Assembly: GCF_024701375.2 (NCBI RefSeq)
Contig: NZ_CP113910.1
Span: 1,984,001-2,048,000, forward strand
Direction of reading: 5' to 3'
DNA from: Streptomyces sp. KMM 9044
Lineage (GTDB): Bacteria > Actinomycetota > Actinomycetes > Streptomycetales > Streptomycetaceae
DNA length: 64,000 bases
Position numbers and translations under genes: made by a program. The notes under the pieces were generated by a model. That model was given only the letters and a program-made list of their open reading frames with translations. It made no database searches and was not told the DNA's origin. This document shows, one piece after another, positions 1-8,142 of this stretch; position 1 is the stretch's first letter, and every line of letters starts with the position of its first letter.

Positions 1-2382
1 CTGGGCGCAGACCGAGGTGATCCTGCCGTCCTGGAGGGACACCACCGGCTGGTGCAGCAGCGCGAACTCGCCGTCGTGCAGCGCGGCGCGCAGCCGGGTG
101 GCCAGCTCCGCCCGGCGGACGACGTCCTGCTGCATCTGCGGCCGGTACAGCTCCACCCGGCCCTTGCCGCCGGCCTTGGCCCGGTACATGGCGAGATCCG
201 CGTTGCGCAGCAACTCGCCTGCGCCAAGGGATGGTTCGGCGAAGGCGACACCGATGGAGGCGTTGACCCGGACATCGTTGCCGTCGATGAGGTAGGGCTG
301 GGAGAGGGTCACCCTGAGGCGGTCGGCGAGCTCCAGGATGTGCCGCTCGCGGGCCTCCCGGTCGCGGGCGCCGTCGCCCACAATCAGGGCGGCGAACTCG
401 TCGCCGCCCAGCCGGGAGGCGGTGTCGCCCTTGCGGACCGCGTCCCGGAGCCTGCGGGCGGCGTGGATCAGCAGTTCGTCGCCGGCCTGGTGGCCGATGG
501 TGTCGTTGACGGCCTTGAAGCCGTCGAGGTCGATGAAGAGCACGGCCGTGCCCCTGAGGGCGGCACCCCGGTCGGAGGCCCGGCGGCCGGACAGTGCCTG
601 CTGGACGCGCCGGGTGAACAGGGAGCGGTTGGGCAGGTCGGTGAGCGGGTCGTGCTCGGCGTTGTGCTGGAGCTGTGCCTGGAGCCGCACGCGCTCGGTG
701 ACGTCCCGGCTGTTGAAGATGAGGCCGCCGTGGTGCCGGTTGACGGTCGACTCCACGTTCAGCCAGCCGTCGTCGCTGGAGCGGAACCGGCACTCGATGC
801 GTGTGGTGGGCTCCTCGGCCGGACCGGCGGCGAGGAACCGGCGTACCTCGTGCACGACACAGTCCAGGTCCTCGGGATGGATGAGCTGCGCCAGTTCCGT
901 CCCCACCAGGTCCTCCGCGGGACGGCCGTACACGCCGGCGGCGGCCGGGGAGACGTAGCGGAGGATGCCGCTCGGCGCGGCGATCATGATGACGTCACTG
1001 GATCCCTGCACCAGGGAGCGGAAGTGATTCTCCTTGTGGGCCAGTTCCTGGGTGAGGGTGATGTTGTCCAGCAGCATGATGCCCTGGCGGACGACGAGCG
1101 CGAGCACCACGGTGCCGCCGGTGAGCAGGACTACGCGGTCGACGCTGCGGCCGTTGAGGACGGTGTAGAGGATCCCCAGGGTGCACACCGCGGCGGCGAG
1201 GTACGGCGCGAGCGCGCCGAGGGAGCCGGCGATGGGCCGGGAGACCGGATACCGCCCGCGCTCACTCCCGGGCGCGGCCGGATGCCGGAGGTTGTGGCGC
1301 TGGGGGTACGGGGGGCGGAGGTGCGGGTGGTGGGCCGGGTCGTAGACCGTGTCGTGGGCCGGGTCGTAGACCGTGTCGTGGGCCGTGTCGTGGGCCGTGT
1401 CGTGGGCCGTGTCGTGGGCCGTGTCGTGGGCCGTGTCGTGGGCGACCGGATGTCTGTTCGCCCGGGAGCCCGGTCCGCCGCGCGGTCCGGGCAGGTGCTC
1501 GCGCACCACGCGCGTGTGCCCCTCGTCCTCGGGCCGGCCGCCCCGAGGACGGGTCCAGGGCGCGTATGCCAGGAGCAGCGAGCCGGCGAACCAGCCCGCG
1601 TCGAGCAGTTGTCCCGAGCGGTAGGTGTCGTGCAGCAGCGGGGAGGTGAACAGGGCGTCGCACATCACGGTGAGCGCGAGCGCGCCGATCGCGGTGTTGA
1701 CCGCGGAGCGGTTGACCGCCGACCGCCGGAAGTGCAGCGCCAGGACCATGCTGACCAGGGCGATGTCGAGCAGCGGGTACGCCAGGGACAGCGCGGTGTG
1801 CGCCACGTCCTCACCCCCGGCCTGCGCGGTCCGGGCGAGCGCGAGGCTCCATGCGAGCGTGAGCAGGGAGCCGCCGATCAGCCAGGCGTCCAGGCCCAGG
1901 CAGACCCAGCCGGCCTTGGTCGCGGGCCGTTTGGCGAGCACCAGCAGCCCCACGATGGTGGGCGGCGCGAAGCACAGGAAGAACAGGTCGGCGTAGCTGG
2001 GGCTGGGCACGGGGAGCCCGAGGACGACCTCGTACCACCCCCAGACGAAATTGCCGAAGGAGGCCATGGCGGAGGAGATGCCGAACAGCAGCCAGGCGGG
2101 CCGGAAGCGGATGTGGGGGCCACGCGCGTACAGGACACAGGACACCGCGGCCGCGGCCGCCGCGGCACTCAGTCCGAAATCGCCCATGATCAGTGCGAGT
2201 TGGTCCGACCCCCAGCCGAAGGCCGCCCCGATCGCGTAGGCCGCGCAGACGACGGCGAGGACGAGCTGCGGCAGCAGTCCCTGCCGGGGGGCCGCGGCCG
2301 GCGGGCCGGGCAGCAGCGCTTCCGGGGCGGGGTGCGCCCGCACCGCTCCGTCGAGCGTGGTCGTGGCGGCCGGCGCACTCAC
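1..2382 (-). CDS. Membrane PAS-GGDEF-EAL c-di-GMP enzyme (partial, C-terminus beyond left edge)
   Basis: Predicted membrane-bound enzyme that makes and/or degrades cyclic di-GMP. The GTG at 2382 is chosen because GGAGGG lies 4-9 nt upstream. The translation starts MSAPAATTTLDGAVRAHP and has about 8-10 hydrophobic segments up to roughly residue 300 and again near 390-420. A His-Asp-Thr-Ala repeat follows at residues about 313-354, then a PAS domain (SDVIMIAAPSGILRYVS, near 455) and a GGDEF domain with an intact RLGGDEF motif near residue 657. The window ends just inside an EAL domain (ALLHQPVVSLQDGRI), so the catalytic EAL residues cannot be judged. In Streptomyces such proteins control development and antibiotic production. 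This may be the counterpart of S. coelicolor SCO5511 or of CdgF, but I cannot decide from sequence alone. A 20-bp palindrome lies about 220 bp upstream. Confidence 0.9.
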   Translation of the reverse strand, partial: MSAPAATTTLDGAVRAHPAPEALLPGPPAAAPRQGLLPQLVLAVVCAAYAIGAAFGWGSDQLALIMGDFGLSAAAAAAAVSCVLYARGPHIRFRPAWLLFGISSAMASFGNFVWGWYEVVLGLPVPSPSYADLFFLCFAPPTIVGLLVLAKRPATKAGWVCLGLDAWLIGGSLLTLAWSLALARTAQAGGEDVAHTALSLAYPLLDIALVSMVLALHFRRSAVNRSAVNTAIGALALTVMCDALFTSPLLHDTYRSGQLLDAGWFAGSLLLAYAPWTRPRGGRPEDEGHTRVVREHLPGPRGGPGSRANRHPVAHDTAHDTAHDTAHDTAHDTAHDTVYDPAHDTVYDPAHHPHLRPPYPQRHNLRHPAAPGSERGRYPVSRPIAGSLGALAPYLAAAVCTLGILYTVLNGRSVDRVVLLTGGTVVLALVVRQGIMLLDNITLTQELAHKENHFRSLVQGSSDVIMIAAPSGILRYVSPAAAGVYGRPAEDLVGTELAQLIHPEDLDCVVHEVRRFLAAGPAEEPTTRIECRFRSSDDGWLNVESTVNRHHGGLIFNSRDVTERVRLQAQLQHNAEHDPLTDLPNRSLFTRRVQQALSGRRASDRGAALRGTAVLFIDLDGFKAVNDTIGHQAGDELLIHAARRLRDAVRKGDTASRLGGDEFAALIVGDGARDREARERHILELADRLRVTLSQPYLIDGNDVRVNASIGVAFAEPSLGAGELLRNADLAMYRAKAGGKGRVELYRPQMQQDVVRRAELATRLRAALHDGEFALLHQPVVSLQDGRITSVCAQ
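1332..1442. repeat. 12-bp tandem repeat inside the PAS-GGDEF-EAL gene
   Basis: On the + strand the unit GTGGGCCGTGTC recurs head to tail about six times, preceded by variant units with GTAGACC. Read in the gene (minus strand) it gives repeated His-Asp-Thr-Ala and one or two His-Asp-Thr-Val-Tyr-Asp-Pro-Ala units. The period is a multiple of three, so gain or loss of units keeps the frame. It lies in the linker between two membrane regions and is probably unstructured. Confidence 0.9.
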
Positions 2383-2714
2383 CGGACCCTCCTGGGACGG
2401 TCGCCGCCGCAGGTGGGGTGAGCGCGGGTGTGGTGACCGCTGTGGTGACCCCGGCTGCGCGCGGTCGTGCGCCAGGGTCGCCGACGGCGGCTCAATCGCG
2501 TCGGATCGCTTGCCCATAGGCCGTGCATCGCCCGTCGCCCCCCTCACAGTCTGCAATGTCAATCCCCCGCGCCGATCGGTCAGCGGCGCTGCCCTGTCGG
2601 GACGATACACCAGTATCGTCACTCAGGGACATACCTCCTCTACGCTCCGTAACGACCACTTGATGTATGAGTACCCAACGCATCCGGAAAAACGCGGAAG
2701 GTACTCGAAGTGGA
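2383..2714. other. Intergenic upstream region of the GGDEF/EAL gene
   Basis: This 332-bp gap separates the stop of the dehydrogenase from the start of the GGDEF/EAL gene, both on the minus strand. Short open frames exist, but none has a good ribosome site or a recognisable product. The main structure is the palindrome at 2601-2620. The stretch around 2580-2700 is less GC-rich than its surroundings, as expected for a promoter region. Confidence 0.5.
2601..2620. promoter_or_regulatory. Operator-like palindrome
   Basis: GACGATACACCAGTATCGTC is a perfect 8-bp dyad (GACGATAC/GTATCGTC) around a 4-nt centre, about 220 bp upstream of the GGDEF/EAL start codon. It is not followed by a T-run and does not sit at the end of a gene. 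An operator for a dimeric repressor (for example TetR- or GntR-like) is more likely than a terminator. No regulator gene is adjacent, so the binding protein is unknown. Confidence 0.4.
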
Positions 2715-3665
2715 CTACAGGTCTGCCGCCTCCGTCACCAGGATCACGTTCCGAAGCTCTTCCCGGTTCAAGAATCGGTTCAACTGATCCACCAACAGTC
2801 GCTCAGCGCGTGGCCGGAACGCGGAGGTGGGTCCGCCGGCGTGCGGACTGAGGAGAACGCCCGGCGCCCGCCACAGGGGATGCTCCGAAGGGAGCGGTTC
2901 GGGATCGGTCACGTCGAGGGCCGCGGTGATACGGCCGCTCTCCACCTCGGTGAGCAGGGCCGAGGTGTCGACGACGGGCCCCCGGGCCACGTTGACGAGC
3001 AGCGCGCCGTCCTTCATCCGGGCCAGGAAGCCGACGTCCACGAGGTGGTGGGTGGCCTCCGTGAGCGGGGTGGAGAGAACGACGACGTCCGCCTCGGGCA
3101 GCAGCGCGGGCAGTTCGGCGAACGGATGCACCGGGCCGCGCGCCGTGGCGCGTGCGGAGCGCGCGACGCGCGCCACCCGCGCGAGCTCGAATGGAACGAG
3201 CCGGTCCTCGATGGCCGCGCCGATGGCTCCGTAGCCCACGATGAGCACGCTCCGGCCGGCGAGCGCGGGCCGGAACCCGCCGAGCCACTCCCCCTTGTCC
3301 TGCGCCCGCACGAAGTCGGGCAGGCCGCGCAGCGAGGCGAGGACCAGGGCGATCGTCAGCTCCGCCGTGCTCGCCTCGTGCACACCGCGCGCGTTGCACA
3401 GCCGTACGCCGGGGCCCACGTGGCGCAGGCCCGGCTGGACGTGGTCGACGCCGGCGGACAGGGTCTGCACGACCTCGACCGAGCTCATCAGCGGCAGCGG
3501 GCGCACCCCGACGTCGCCGGGCTTCATGTACGGCACGACGTAGAACGCACAGTCGGCCGGGTCCGCCGGGTACTCCTTCGCGCCGTCCCAGAAGTGGTAC
3601 CTCGGCCCCTTCGGAAGGCCCTCGATCTCGTCCGGCGGGAAGGGGAGCCACACATCGGCAGTCAT
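2715..3665 (-). CDS. D-isomer-specific 2-hydroxyacid dehydrogenase
   Basis: Cytosolic NAD(P)H-dependent oxidoreductase of 316 residues that interconverts a 2-keto acid and a D-2-hydroxy acid; the substrate is unknown. The nucleotide-binding motif is VLIVGYGAIGAAIEDRL near residue 140. The conserved NVARGPVVDTSAL segment and the catalytic-loop DVTDPEPLPSEHPLW follow, and the catalytic His lies in LLSPHAGG. Length and motif order match the family, which includes glyoxylate/hydroxypyruvate reductases and phosphoglycerate dehydrogenase-like enzymes. The ATG at 3665 faces the aldo/keto reductase gene divergently across a 75-bp gap. It shows no sign of damage. Confidence 0.9.
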   Translation of the reverse strand: MTADVWLPFPPDEIEGLPKGPRYHFWDGAKEYPADPADCAFYVVPYMKPGDVGVRPLPLMSSVEVVQTLSAGVDHVQPGLRHVGPGVRLCNARGVHEASTAELTIALVLASLRGLPDFVRAQDKGEWLGGFRPALAGRSVLIVGYGAIGAAIEDRLVPFELARVARVARSARATARGPVHPFAELPALLPEADVVVLSTPLTEATHHLVDVGFLARMKDGALLVNVARGPVVDTSALLTEVESGRITAALDVTDPEPLPSEHPLWRAPGVLLSPHAGGPTSAFRPRAERLLVDQLNRFLNREELRNVILVTEAADL

Positions 3666-3740
3666 GCAGCGGAGGCTACGTCAGGGGCCCACGACGCCAG
3701 AGGTTAGGTTGGGGTCCGGGAAAGGGAGGGTCACGACCAG

Positions 3741-4739
3741 GTGGAGCGCAGGACGATCGGCGCGGCGGCGCTCGCGGTGGGGGCCGTCGGACTCGGGTGC
3801 ATGCCGATGAGCTGGGCCTACAGCACCTCGCGGCAGCGCGGCGAGGACTCGCTCAGGGCGGTGCACCGGGCACTGGACCTGGGGTCGACACTGCTGGACA
3901 CGGCCGACATGTACGGCCCGTTCACCAACGAACTGTTACTGGGACGGGTGCTGAAGGAACGACGCGGTGACGCCTTCGTGTCGACGAAGGTGGGTCTGCT
4001 GGCGGGCGATCAACACATCGTGGCCAACGGCCGCCCCGGATACGTGAGAAGGGCCTGCGACGCCTCGCTGCGCCGGCTGCAGACCGACGTCATCGACCTG
4101 TACCAGCTGCACCGGGCGGATCCGGAGGTTCCCGTCGAGGAGACCTGGGGCGCGATGGCGGAGCTCGTACGGGCCGGAAAGGTCCGGGCGTTGGGGCTCT
4201 GCGCGGTCGGTGCGCGGTCCGCGCGGCGGCCGGGGGCGCGGCTGCACGACGCGACGGTCCGGCAACTGGATCGGGTGCAGCAGGTGTTCCCGGTGAGCGC
4301 CGTGGAGGCGGAGCTGTCGGTGTGGTCGCCGGAGGCGCGGGAGGCACTGCTGCCGTGGTGCGTGGCGCGCGGTGTGGGTTTCCTGGCCGCGATGCCGCTG
4401 GGCAACGGCTTCCTGACCGGCACGCTGACGCCTGGTGGGGGTTTCGAGGCGGACGATCTGCGGGCCCGGCACCCCCGTTTCACCGCCGAGATGATGGCCG
4501 CGAACCAGCCGATCGTGGTCGGCCTGCGCCGGGCCGCCCGCCGGCACGGCGAGGATGTGACCCCGGCGCAGGTGGCTCTGGCCTGGGTACTGGCCCAGGG
4601 CCGGCAGGTGATCCCGGTGCCGGGTACCAAGCGGGAGCGGTGGGTCGCCGAGAACGCGGGGGCTGCGGACCTGCAGCTGGCGGAGGCCGACCTGGCGGAG
4701 ATCGAGGACCTGCCCACGGCCCGGGGGTCGTGGGACTGA
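3741..4739 (+). CDS. Aldo/keto reductase
   Basis: NADPH-dependent aldo/keto reductase, 332 residues, predicted cytosolic (beta/alpha)8 barrel. The catalytic tetrad is visible: Asp and Tyr in LLDTADMYGP, Lys in VSTKVGLL and His in LYQLHRAD. The C-terminal cofactor-binding part (IPVPGTKRERWVAENAGA) is typical of the YajO/Gfo-like branch that resembles pyridoxal reductases. The GTG start follows AAAGGGAGGG by about 11 nt. An unusual [12 protein letters not shown] insertion falls where most homologues have a short loop after the sixth strand. The gene is divergent from the 2-hydroxyacid dehydrogenase. Substrate unknown. Confidence 0.92.
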   Translation: MERRTIGAAALAVGAVGLGCMPMSWAYSTSRQRGEDSLRAVHRALDLGSTLLDTADMYGPFTNELLLGRVLKERRGDAFVSTKVGLLAGDQHIVANGRPGYVRRACDASLRRLQTDVIDLYQLHRADPEVPVEETWGAMAELVRAGKVRALGLCAVGARSARRPGARLHDATVRQLDRVQQVFPVSAVEAELSVWSPEAREALLPWCVARGVGFLAAMPLGNGFLTGTLTPGGGFEADDLRARHPRFTAEMMAANQPIVVGLRRAARRHGEDVTPAQVALAWVLAQGRQVIPVPGTKRERWVAENAGAADLQLAEADLAEIEDLPTARGSWD

Positions 4740-5069
4740 GCCGGAGGCCCGCAGGAGCGGGACCTGAGGTCACGGGCGTTCGGGCCACGGGCGCGGGGCT
4801 GGGAGGCGAGGGACGCCGGGCCGAGTCCATGGGCCCGGAACCCGGGGCGCAGCCGGTCGGGTTGATCGTGACGGGCGGGTCCCGGGGGCCCGGGCCGTCG
4901 GGCCGTAGCCGTGGGAGCGGACCCCCGGAACCCGGGCCGCCGGGCCGGAATCGTGGGGTCCGGGCCGGGGTCGGACGGTGATCGGCGGTTCGGTCTCCCC
5001 TGATCGGGAACGTGTGGGGCGCGGGCGGTGTATGACAGGGAGAACCCGCCGCGTCGAAGGGACGACATC
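4740..5069. other. GC-rich intergenic region with imperfect direct repeats
   Basis: No supportable gene lies in these 330 bp; the long frames crossing it are by-products of the GC bias. It contains two imperfect direct copies of a roughly 28-bp segment built around CCCGGGCCGTCGGGCC (about 4888-4915 and 4930-4958), each able to fold on itself. Transcription of the reductase probably ends here, and the promoter of the sugar dehydrogenase should lie in the last 100 bp. Confidence 0.4.
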
Positions 5070-6233
5070 GTGCACCATCGAGCCGTTACGGCCGTACTGG
5101 CCACCGCCGCGCTCCTGCTGACGGCCGGCTGTTCCTCCGAGGACGGGAGGTCGCCGGGCGAGGACGACGGCTCCTCCCCGGGCAGTACGGCGGGGCGGCC
5201 GGTCTCCCCGGAGAGCAGCGCCGAGGAGACACCGCCCGCGAAGGGCTCGGCGAAGGTGCTCCGTACGGTCGGTACGGACCTGCGCTCCCCCTGGGGGCTC
5301 GCGCCGCTGGCCGACGGCGACCTGCTGGTGTCGTCGCGTGACGATGCCACGATCAGCCGGGTCGACGCCGAGACGGGCGAGACCTCCGAGCTGGGTGAGG
5401 TGCCCGGGGTGTCGCCGTCCGGCGAGGGTGGTCTGCTCGGCATCGCGCTCTCCCCCGACTACGCCTCGGACCGCATGGTCTACGCCTACTTCACCTCGGC
5501 CTCGGACAATCGCATCGTCCGCATGATCCACGACGAGAACAAGCCCGAGGGCGAGCGGCTGGGCGCGCCGGACACGGTGCTGCGCGGCATCCCCAAGGGA
5601 GTGGTCCACAACGGCGGCCGGATCGCGTTCGGCCCGGACCGGATGCTGTACGTGGGCACGGGCGAGAGCGGCGACACCGGCCTCTCCCAGGACGAGAAGT
5701 CGCTGGGGGGCAAGATCCTGCGGCTGACCCCGGAGGGTGAGCCGGCGCCGGGCAATCCGTTCCCCGACTCCGCGGTGTACTCGCTGGGCCACCGCAATGT
5801 GCAGGGCCTCGCCTGGGACTCCGGGCAGCGGCTGTTCGCTTCGGAGTTCGGCCAGAACACCTGGGACGAGCTGAACGCGATCGAGCCCGGCGACAACTAC
5901 GGCTGGCCCGAGGCCGAGGGCACGTCCGACGAGGGCGGCTTCCACGATCCGATCACCCAGTGGAGCACGGACGAGGCCTCCCCCAGCGGCATCGCGTACG
6001 CGGAGGGGTCGATCTGGATGGCGGGCCTGCGCGGGGAACGCCTGTGGCGGATCCCGCTCAGGGGGACGGAGGCCTCGGCGGACCCGCAGGCCTTCCTGGA
6101 GGGCGCGTACGGGCGGCTGCGCACGGTGGCGGCGGCGGGCGACGACAAGCTGTGGCTGGTCACCAGCAACACGGACGGCCGCGGCGACCCGGGGGGCGAG
6201 GACGACCGCATCCTGGAGGTCCGGGTGAGCTAG
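5070..6233 (+). CDS. PQQ-dependent sugar dehydrogenase-like lipoprotein
   Basis: Secreted, lipid-anchored six-bladed propeller protein of 387 residues related to soluble glucose/sorbosone dehydrogenases. The GTG at 5070 is preferred over one 42 bp upstream because GAAGGGA sits just before it and it gives a clean lipoprotein signal: VHHRAVTAVLATAALLLTAGC, with the lipobox LTAGC. A Ser/Glu/Pro-rich linker follows. Family motifs include SPWGLAPLADGDLLVS near the start of the domain, GGLLGIALSPDY, VHNGGRIAFGPDRMLYVGTG, SLGHRNVQGLAWD and EFGQNTWDELNAIEPGDNYGWP. Cofactor use is inferred from the family. The TAG stop is part of the CTAG target site of the 165-bp element that follows at once. Confidence 0.9.
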   Translation: MHHRAVTAVLATAALLLTAGCSSEDGRSPGEDDGSSPGSTAGRPVSPESSAEETPPAKGSAKVLRTVGTDLRSPWGLAPLADGDLLVSSRDDATISRVDAETGETSELGEVPGVSPSGEGGLLGIALSPDYASDRMVYAYFTSASDNRIVRMIHDENKPEGERLGAPDTVLRGIPKGVVHNGGRIAFGPDRMLYVGTGESGDTGLSQDEKSLGGKILRLTPEGEPAPGNPFPDSAVYSLGHRNVQGLAWDSGQRLFASEFGQNTWDELNAIEPGDNYGWPEAEGTSDEGGFHDPITQWSTDEASPSGIAYAEGSIWMAGLRGERLWRIPLRGTEASADPQAFLEGAYGRLRTVAAAGDDKLWLVTSNTDGRGDPGGEDDRILEVRVS

Positions 6234-6398
6234 GTCCGTCCTCCGCGGGTCACTCCTTTGCACAGCCTCCGGGCTGGATCACGGTCCTGAAGTGATCGTG
6301 CTTCGGCGGGTTCTGCACCGCGGACCGCTGCGCTGATCGGTGGCTGACCAGCTGTGATCAGTTGATCTTCCCGAACGGGTGACCTGCGGAGGACGGGG
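6234..6398. mobile_element. MITE-like 165-bp element, copy A
   Basis: Non-coding element with 20-bp terminal inverted repeats. The left end is GTCCGTCCTCCGCGGGTCAC, and the right end read inward is CCCCGTCCTCCGCAGGTCAC. It is flanked by direct CTAG repeats (6230-6233 and 6399-6402), which fits a 4-bp YTAR target duplication as produced by IS5-type transposases. A copy of exactly the same length with about nine differences lies at 11256-11420. It has no transposase gene and would need one supplied in trans. The IS family assignment is inferred from the target site only. Confidence 0.85.
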
Positions 6399-6659
6399 CT
6401 AGGAACGGTCGTCCGCTGCCGGTTCGGGGTGGTCCGGTGACGGGCGCACGACGACCTTTCCGGACGCGAGGTCTATCGGCCCGCGTCCGGGACCGGTGTC
6501 GCCGGCGTCCTCCCGGGTCGGTTCACGCCGGTTCTGCTCGTCCCGGGTGTGCTTGCGGCCGGGAGCGAACAGTTCCTCGAAGGCGTCGAACAACGCTTTC
6601 CTTCCGGGGTCGCGTGGGCGTGCCGCCCGTTGTCCCGCCGCGGACCGGTCCCCGGCCAT
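6399..6659 (-). CDS. Small hypothetical protein (DUF6191-like C-terminus)
   Basis: This is a short protein of unknown function. The last 60 residues, KALFDAFEELFAPGRKHTRDEQ onward through GRGPIDLASGKVVVRP, resemble a small Streptomyces protein family that I believe is DUF6191. The ATG at 6659 gives 86 residues; GTG codons about 40-70 nt further upstream are also possible, and no start has a convincing ribosome site. The N-terminal part looks low in conservation and may be degenerate. The stop codon TAG lies in the right CTAG flank of the inserted element. Before the insertion this gene and the sugar dehydrogenase converged with overlapping stops. Confidence 0.5.
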   Translation of the reverse strand: MAGDRSAAGQRAARPRDPGRKALFDAFEELFAPGRKHTRDEQNRREPTREDAGDTGPGRGPIDLASGKVVVRPSPDHPEPAADDRS

Positions 6660-6850
6660 GGCCGCGAACAGCCCCGGGCGGCGGGTGACCGCCACTGCCT
6701 CGCCCGCGTCTACGACGGCCGCCGGGACCCCGGACACCGGTGAGGGGCCCCGGTCCGGCCGCAAGGTGCTCGTGGCCGGGCCAGGCCCCCTCCGGGAACG
6801 CTGCGAGACCTGTTCGAGGTCCCCGGTGCCTGCCGGGGGCCTGCGACGGC

Positions 6851-7537
6851 TCAACCCGCGGCGGGCAGCCCCAGCAGGACGCCGGTGTACTTGAGTACGG
6901 CGGACAGCAGCCCGACGGCGCCGAGTGCGACACCGGCCCAGGCGACCGACTTGATCCAGGGGGCCTGCGCGGCGCCGGGCGTCCCGAACGCGGGCCGGAC
7001 GAGCACCGCCACGCCGACGACCAGCGCGGTGAGCGCGAACAGGCCGCCCCACAGCGCGCTGGTCTGCCAGGCGTCGCCGTAGACCTCCTTGATCTGGACG
7101 GCAACGGTCGAGTCCGCGGCGGTCTCCAGCTGGCCGACCAGGGTCTCGCGGGCGGCGGCCACCGTACCGAGCCAGCTTCCGGTGAGCGAGACGACGCCGA
7201 GTCCGGCGGAGACGACGGCCGCGGCGCCCTGCCCGACCCCGGTGGCGCCCTGGGCCTCCGGCTTCGGGACCGGCTCCGGCTCCGTCTCCGGCTCCGGCTC
7301 CGGGGTGCCGCCATCGACCGTTTCTGCGTCGGTGACCGCCCCGGCCCCGGTCTCGGTGCCGGTCTCGGCGCCGGTCTCGGCCCCGGTCTCGGCCCCGGTC
7401 TCGGCCCCGGTCTCGGCCCCGGTCTCGGTCTCGGCCCCGGTCTCGGTGCCGGTCTCGGTGCCGCTCCCGTCCGTGCTGGTGTCCGCGCTGTCGTCCTCGG
7501 CCTTGGCCGCTTTCTCGGTCTCGGTCCTGGTTCCCAT
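6851..7537 (-). CDS. Membrane protein with acidic Thr-Gly-Ala-Glu repeat
   Basis: Hypothetical membrane protein of 228 residues, start MGTRTETEKAAKAEDDSAD. Residues about 20-75 are a cytosolic-looking acidic repeat built from TGAE/TGTE units, followed by EPEPETEPEPVPKPE. Three hydrophobic segments follow: AAAVVSAGLGVVSLTGSWLG, ALWGGLFALTALVVGVAVLV and AWAGVALGAVGLLSAVLKYTG. It ends LLGLPAAG. I recognise no family. The 12-bp repeat units keep frame if their number changes. It lies downstream of, and on the same strand as, the acetyltransferase with a 35-bp gap, so it may be co-transcribed. Confidence 0.75.
   Translation of the reverse strand: MGTRTETEKAAKAEDDSADTSTDGSGTETGTETGAETETGAETGAETGAETGAETGAETGTETGAGAVTDAETVDGGTPEPEPETEPEPVPKPEAQGATGVGQGAAAVVSAGLGVVSLTGSWLGTVAAARETLVGQLETAADSTVAVQIKEVYGDAWQTSALWGGLFALTALVVGVAVLVRPAFGTPGAAQAPWIKSVAWAGVALGAVGLLSAVLKYTGVLLGLPAAG
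7340..7455. repeat. 12-bp tandem repeat coding (TGAE)n
   Basis: The + strand shows about eight head-to-tail units of CCGGTCTCGGCC, with CCGGTCTCGGTG variants at the edges. In the minus-strand gene this encodes alternating Thr-Gly-Ala-Glu and Thr-Gly-Thr-Glu. It is one of four coding tandem repeats within 10 kb. Confidence 0.9.
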
Positions 7538-7572
7538 GGGGCGCACCGTACGGACGCTCTCTGAGAAGTCCC

Positions 7573-8142
7573 TTAATGATCGCTGTGCGCCGCGCGCGCC
7601 GTCCGCCACTCGGGAGCCAGCACCGACCACACCTCCAGGTCGTGCCGTACACCGTGGTGGAGGTGGGACGCGCGCCGTACCCCGTCCCGGGTCATGCCGA
7701 GCCGGCGGGCGGTGCTGAGGCTGGGCTCGTTGCCGGCGGCGGCGACCCACTCCACACGGTGGATGCCCCGCTGTTCGATCGCCCAGTCGATCAGCACCCG
7801 CATGGCACGTGTGACGAGCCCGCGCCCGGTGGCGGCCGGCTCCAGCCAGCAGCCGACCTCGCAGGTGCCGCCTGCGGCGTCGAAGTTCAGTGTGAGCACC
7901 CCGCCCACGAGCGTGCCGTCCAGCCACAGGCCGTGCAGCGCGGCCGTGTCGGCGGCGCGGAAGTCGGCATACCGCTGGAGCGCCTCCCGCGCGGTGGGCA
8001 CGTCGACGGCCTTGGAGCCGAAGGGGACGTACCGGTTGATGAACTCCCGGCCCCGCTCCAGGTGGGCGAGGAACTCCTCCGCGTGCCAGGGCTCCAGGGG
8101 ACGCAGTTCGGCTCCGTCGTCACCCAGTCGTATCGCGTACAT
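7573..8142 (-). CDS. GNAT family N-acetyltransferase (RimJ/RimL-like)
   Basis: Cytosolic acetyl-CoA-dependent acetyltransferase of 189 residues. The ATG at 8142 (MYAIRLGDDGAELRPLEPWH) is chosen because AAGGAGGAAC lies just upstream. A longer frame from 8283 is only the repeat-containing end of the neighbouring transporter in another phase. The core motifs are CEVGCWLEPAATGRGLVTRA for the acetyl-CoA loop, then HRVEWVAAAGNEPSLSTARRLG as in ribosomal-protein-serine acetyltransferases. The real substrate is unknown. The start lies 23 bp inside the 3' end of the MMPL transporter gene, so the two are probably translationally coupled. Confidence 0.9.
   Translation of the reverse strand: MYAIRLGDDGAELRPLEPWHAEEFLAHLERGREFINRYVPFGSKAVDVPTAREALQRYADFRAADTAALHGLWLDGTLVGGVLTLNFDAAGGTCEVGCWLEPAATGRGLVTRAMRVLIDWAIEQRGIHRVEWVAAAGNEPSLSTARRLGMTRDGVRRASHLHHGVRHDLEVWSVLAPEWRTARAAHSDH

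Noticed and set aside
52..2421. 789-codon open frame on the + strand
   Set aside because: It is the antisense of the PAS-GGDEF-EAL gene; its translation is Val/Gly/Arg-rich without any domain.
2492..2683. 63-residue minus-strand ORF in the GGDEF/EAL leader
   Set aside because: It spans the operator-like palindrome, has no ribosome site and no recognisable features.
6660..7652. Long Arg/Asp-rich frame joining the small DUF6191-like ORF to upstream DNA
   Set aside because: It is the shifted frame of the TGAE-repeat gene; only the part after about 6700 looks like protein.
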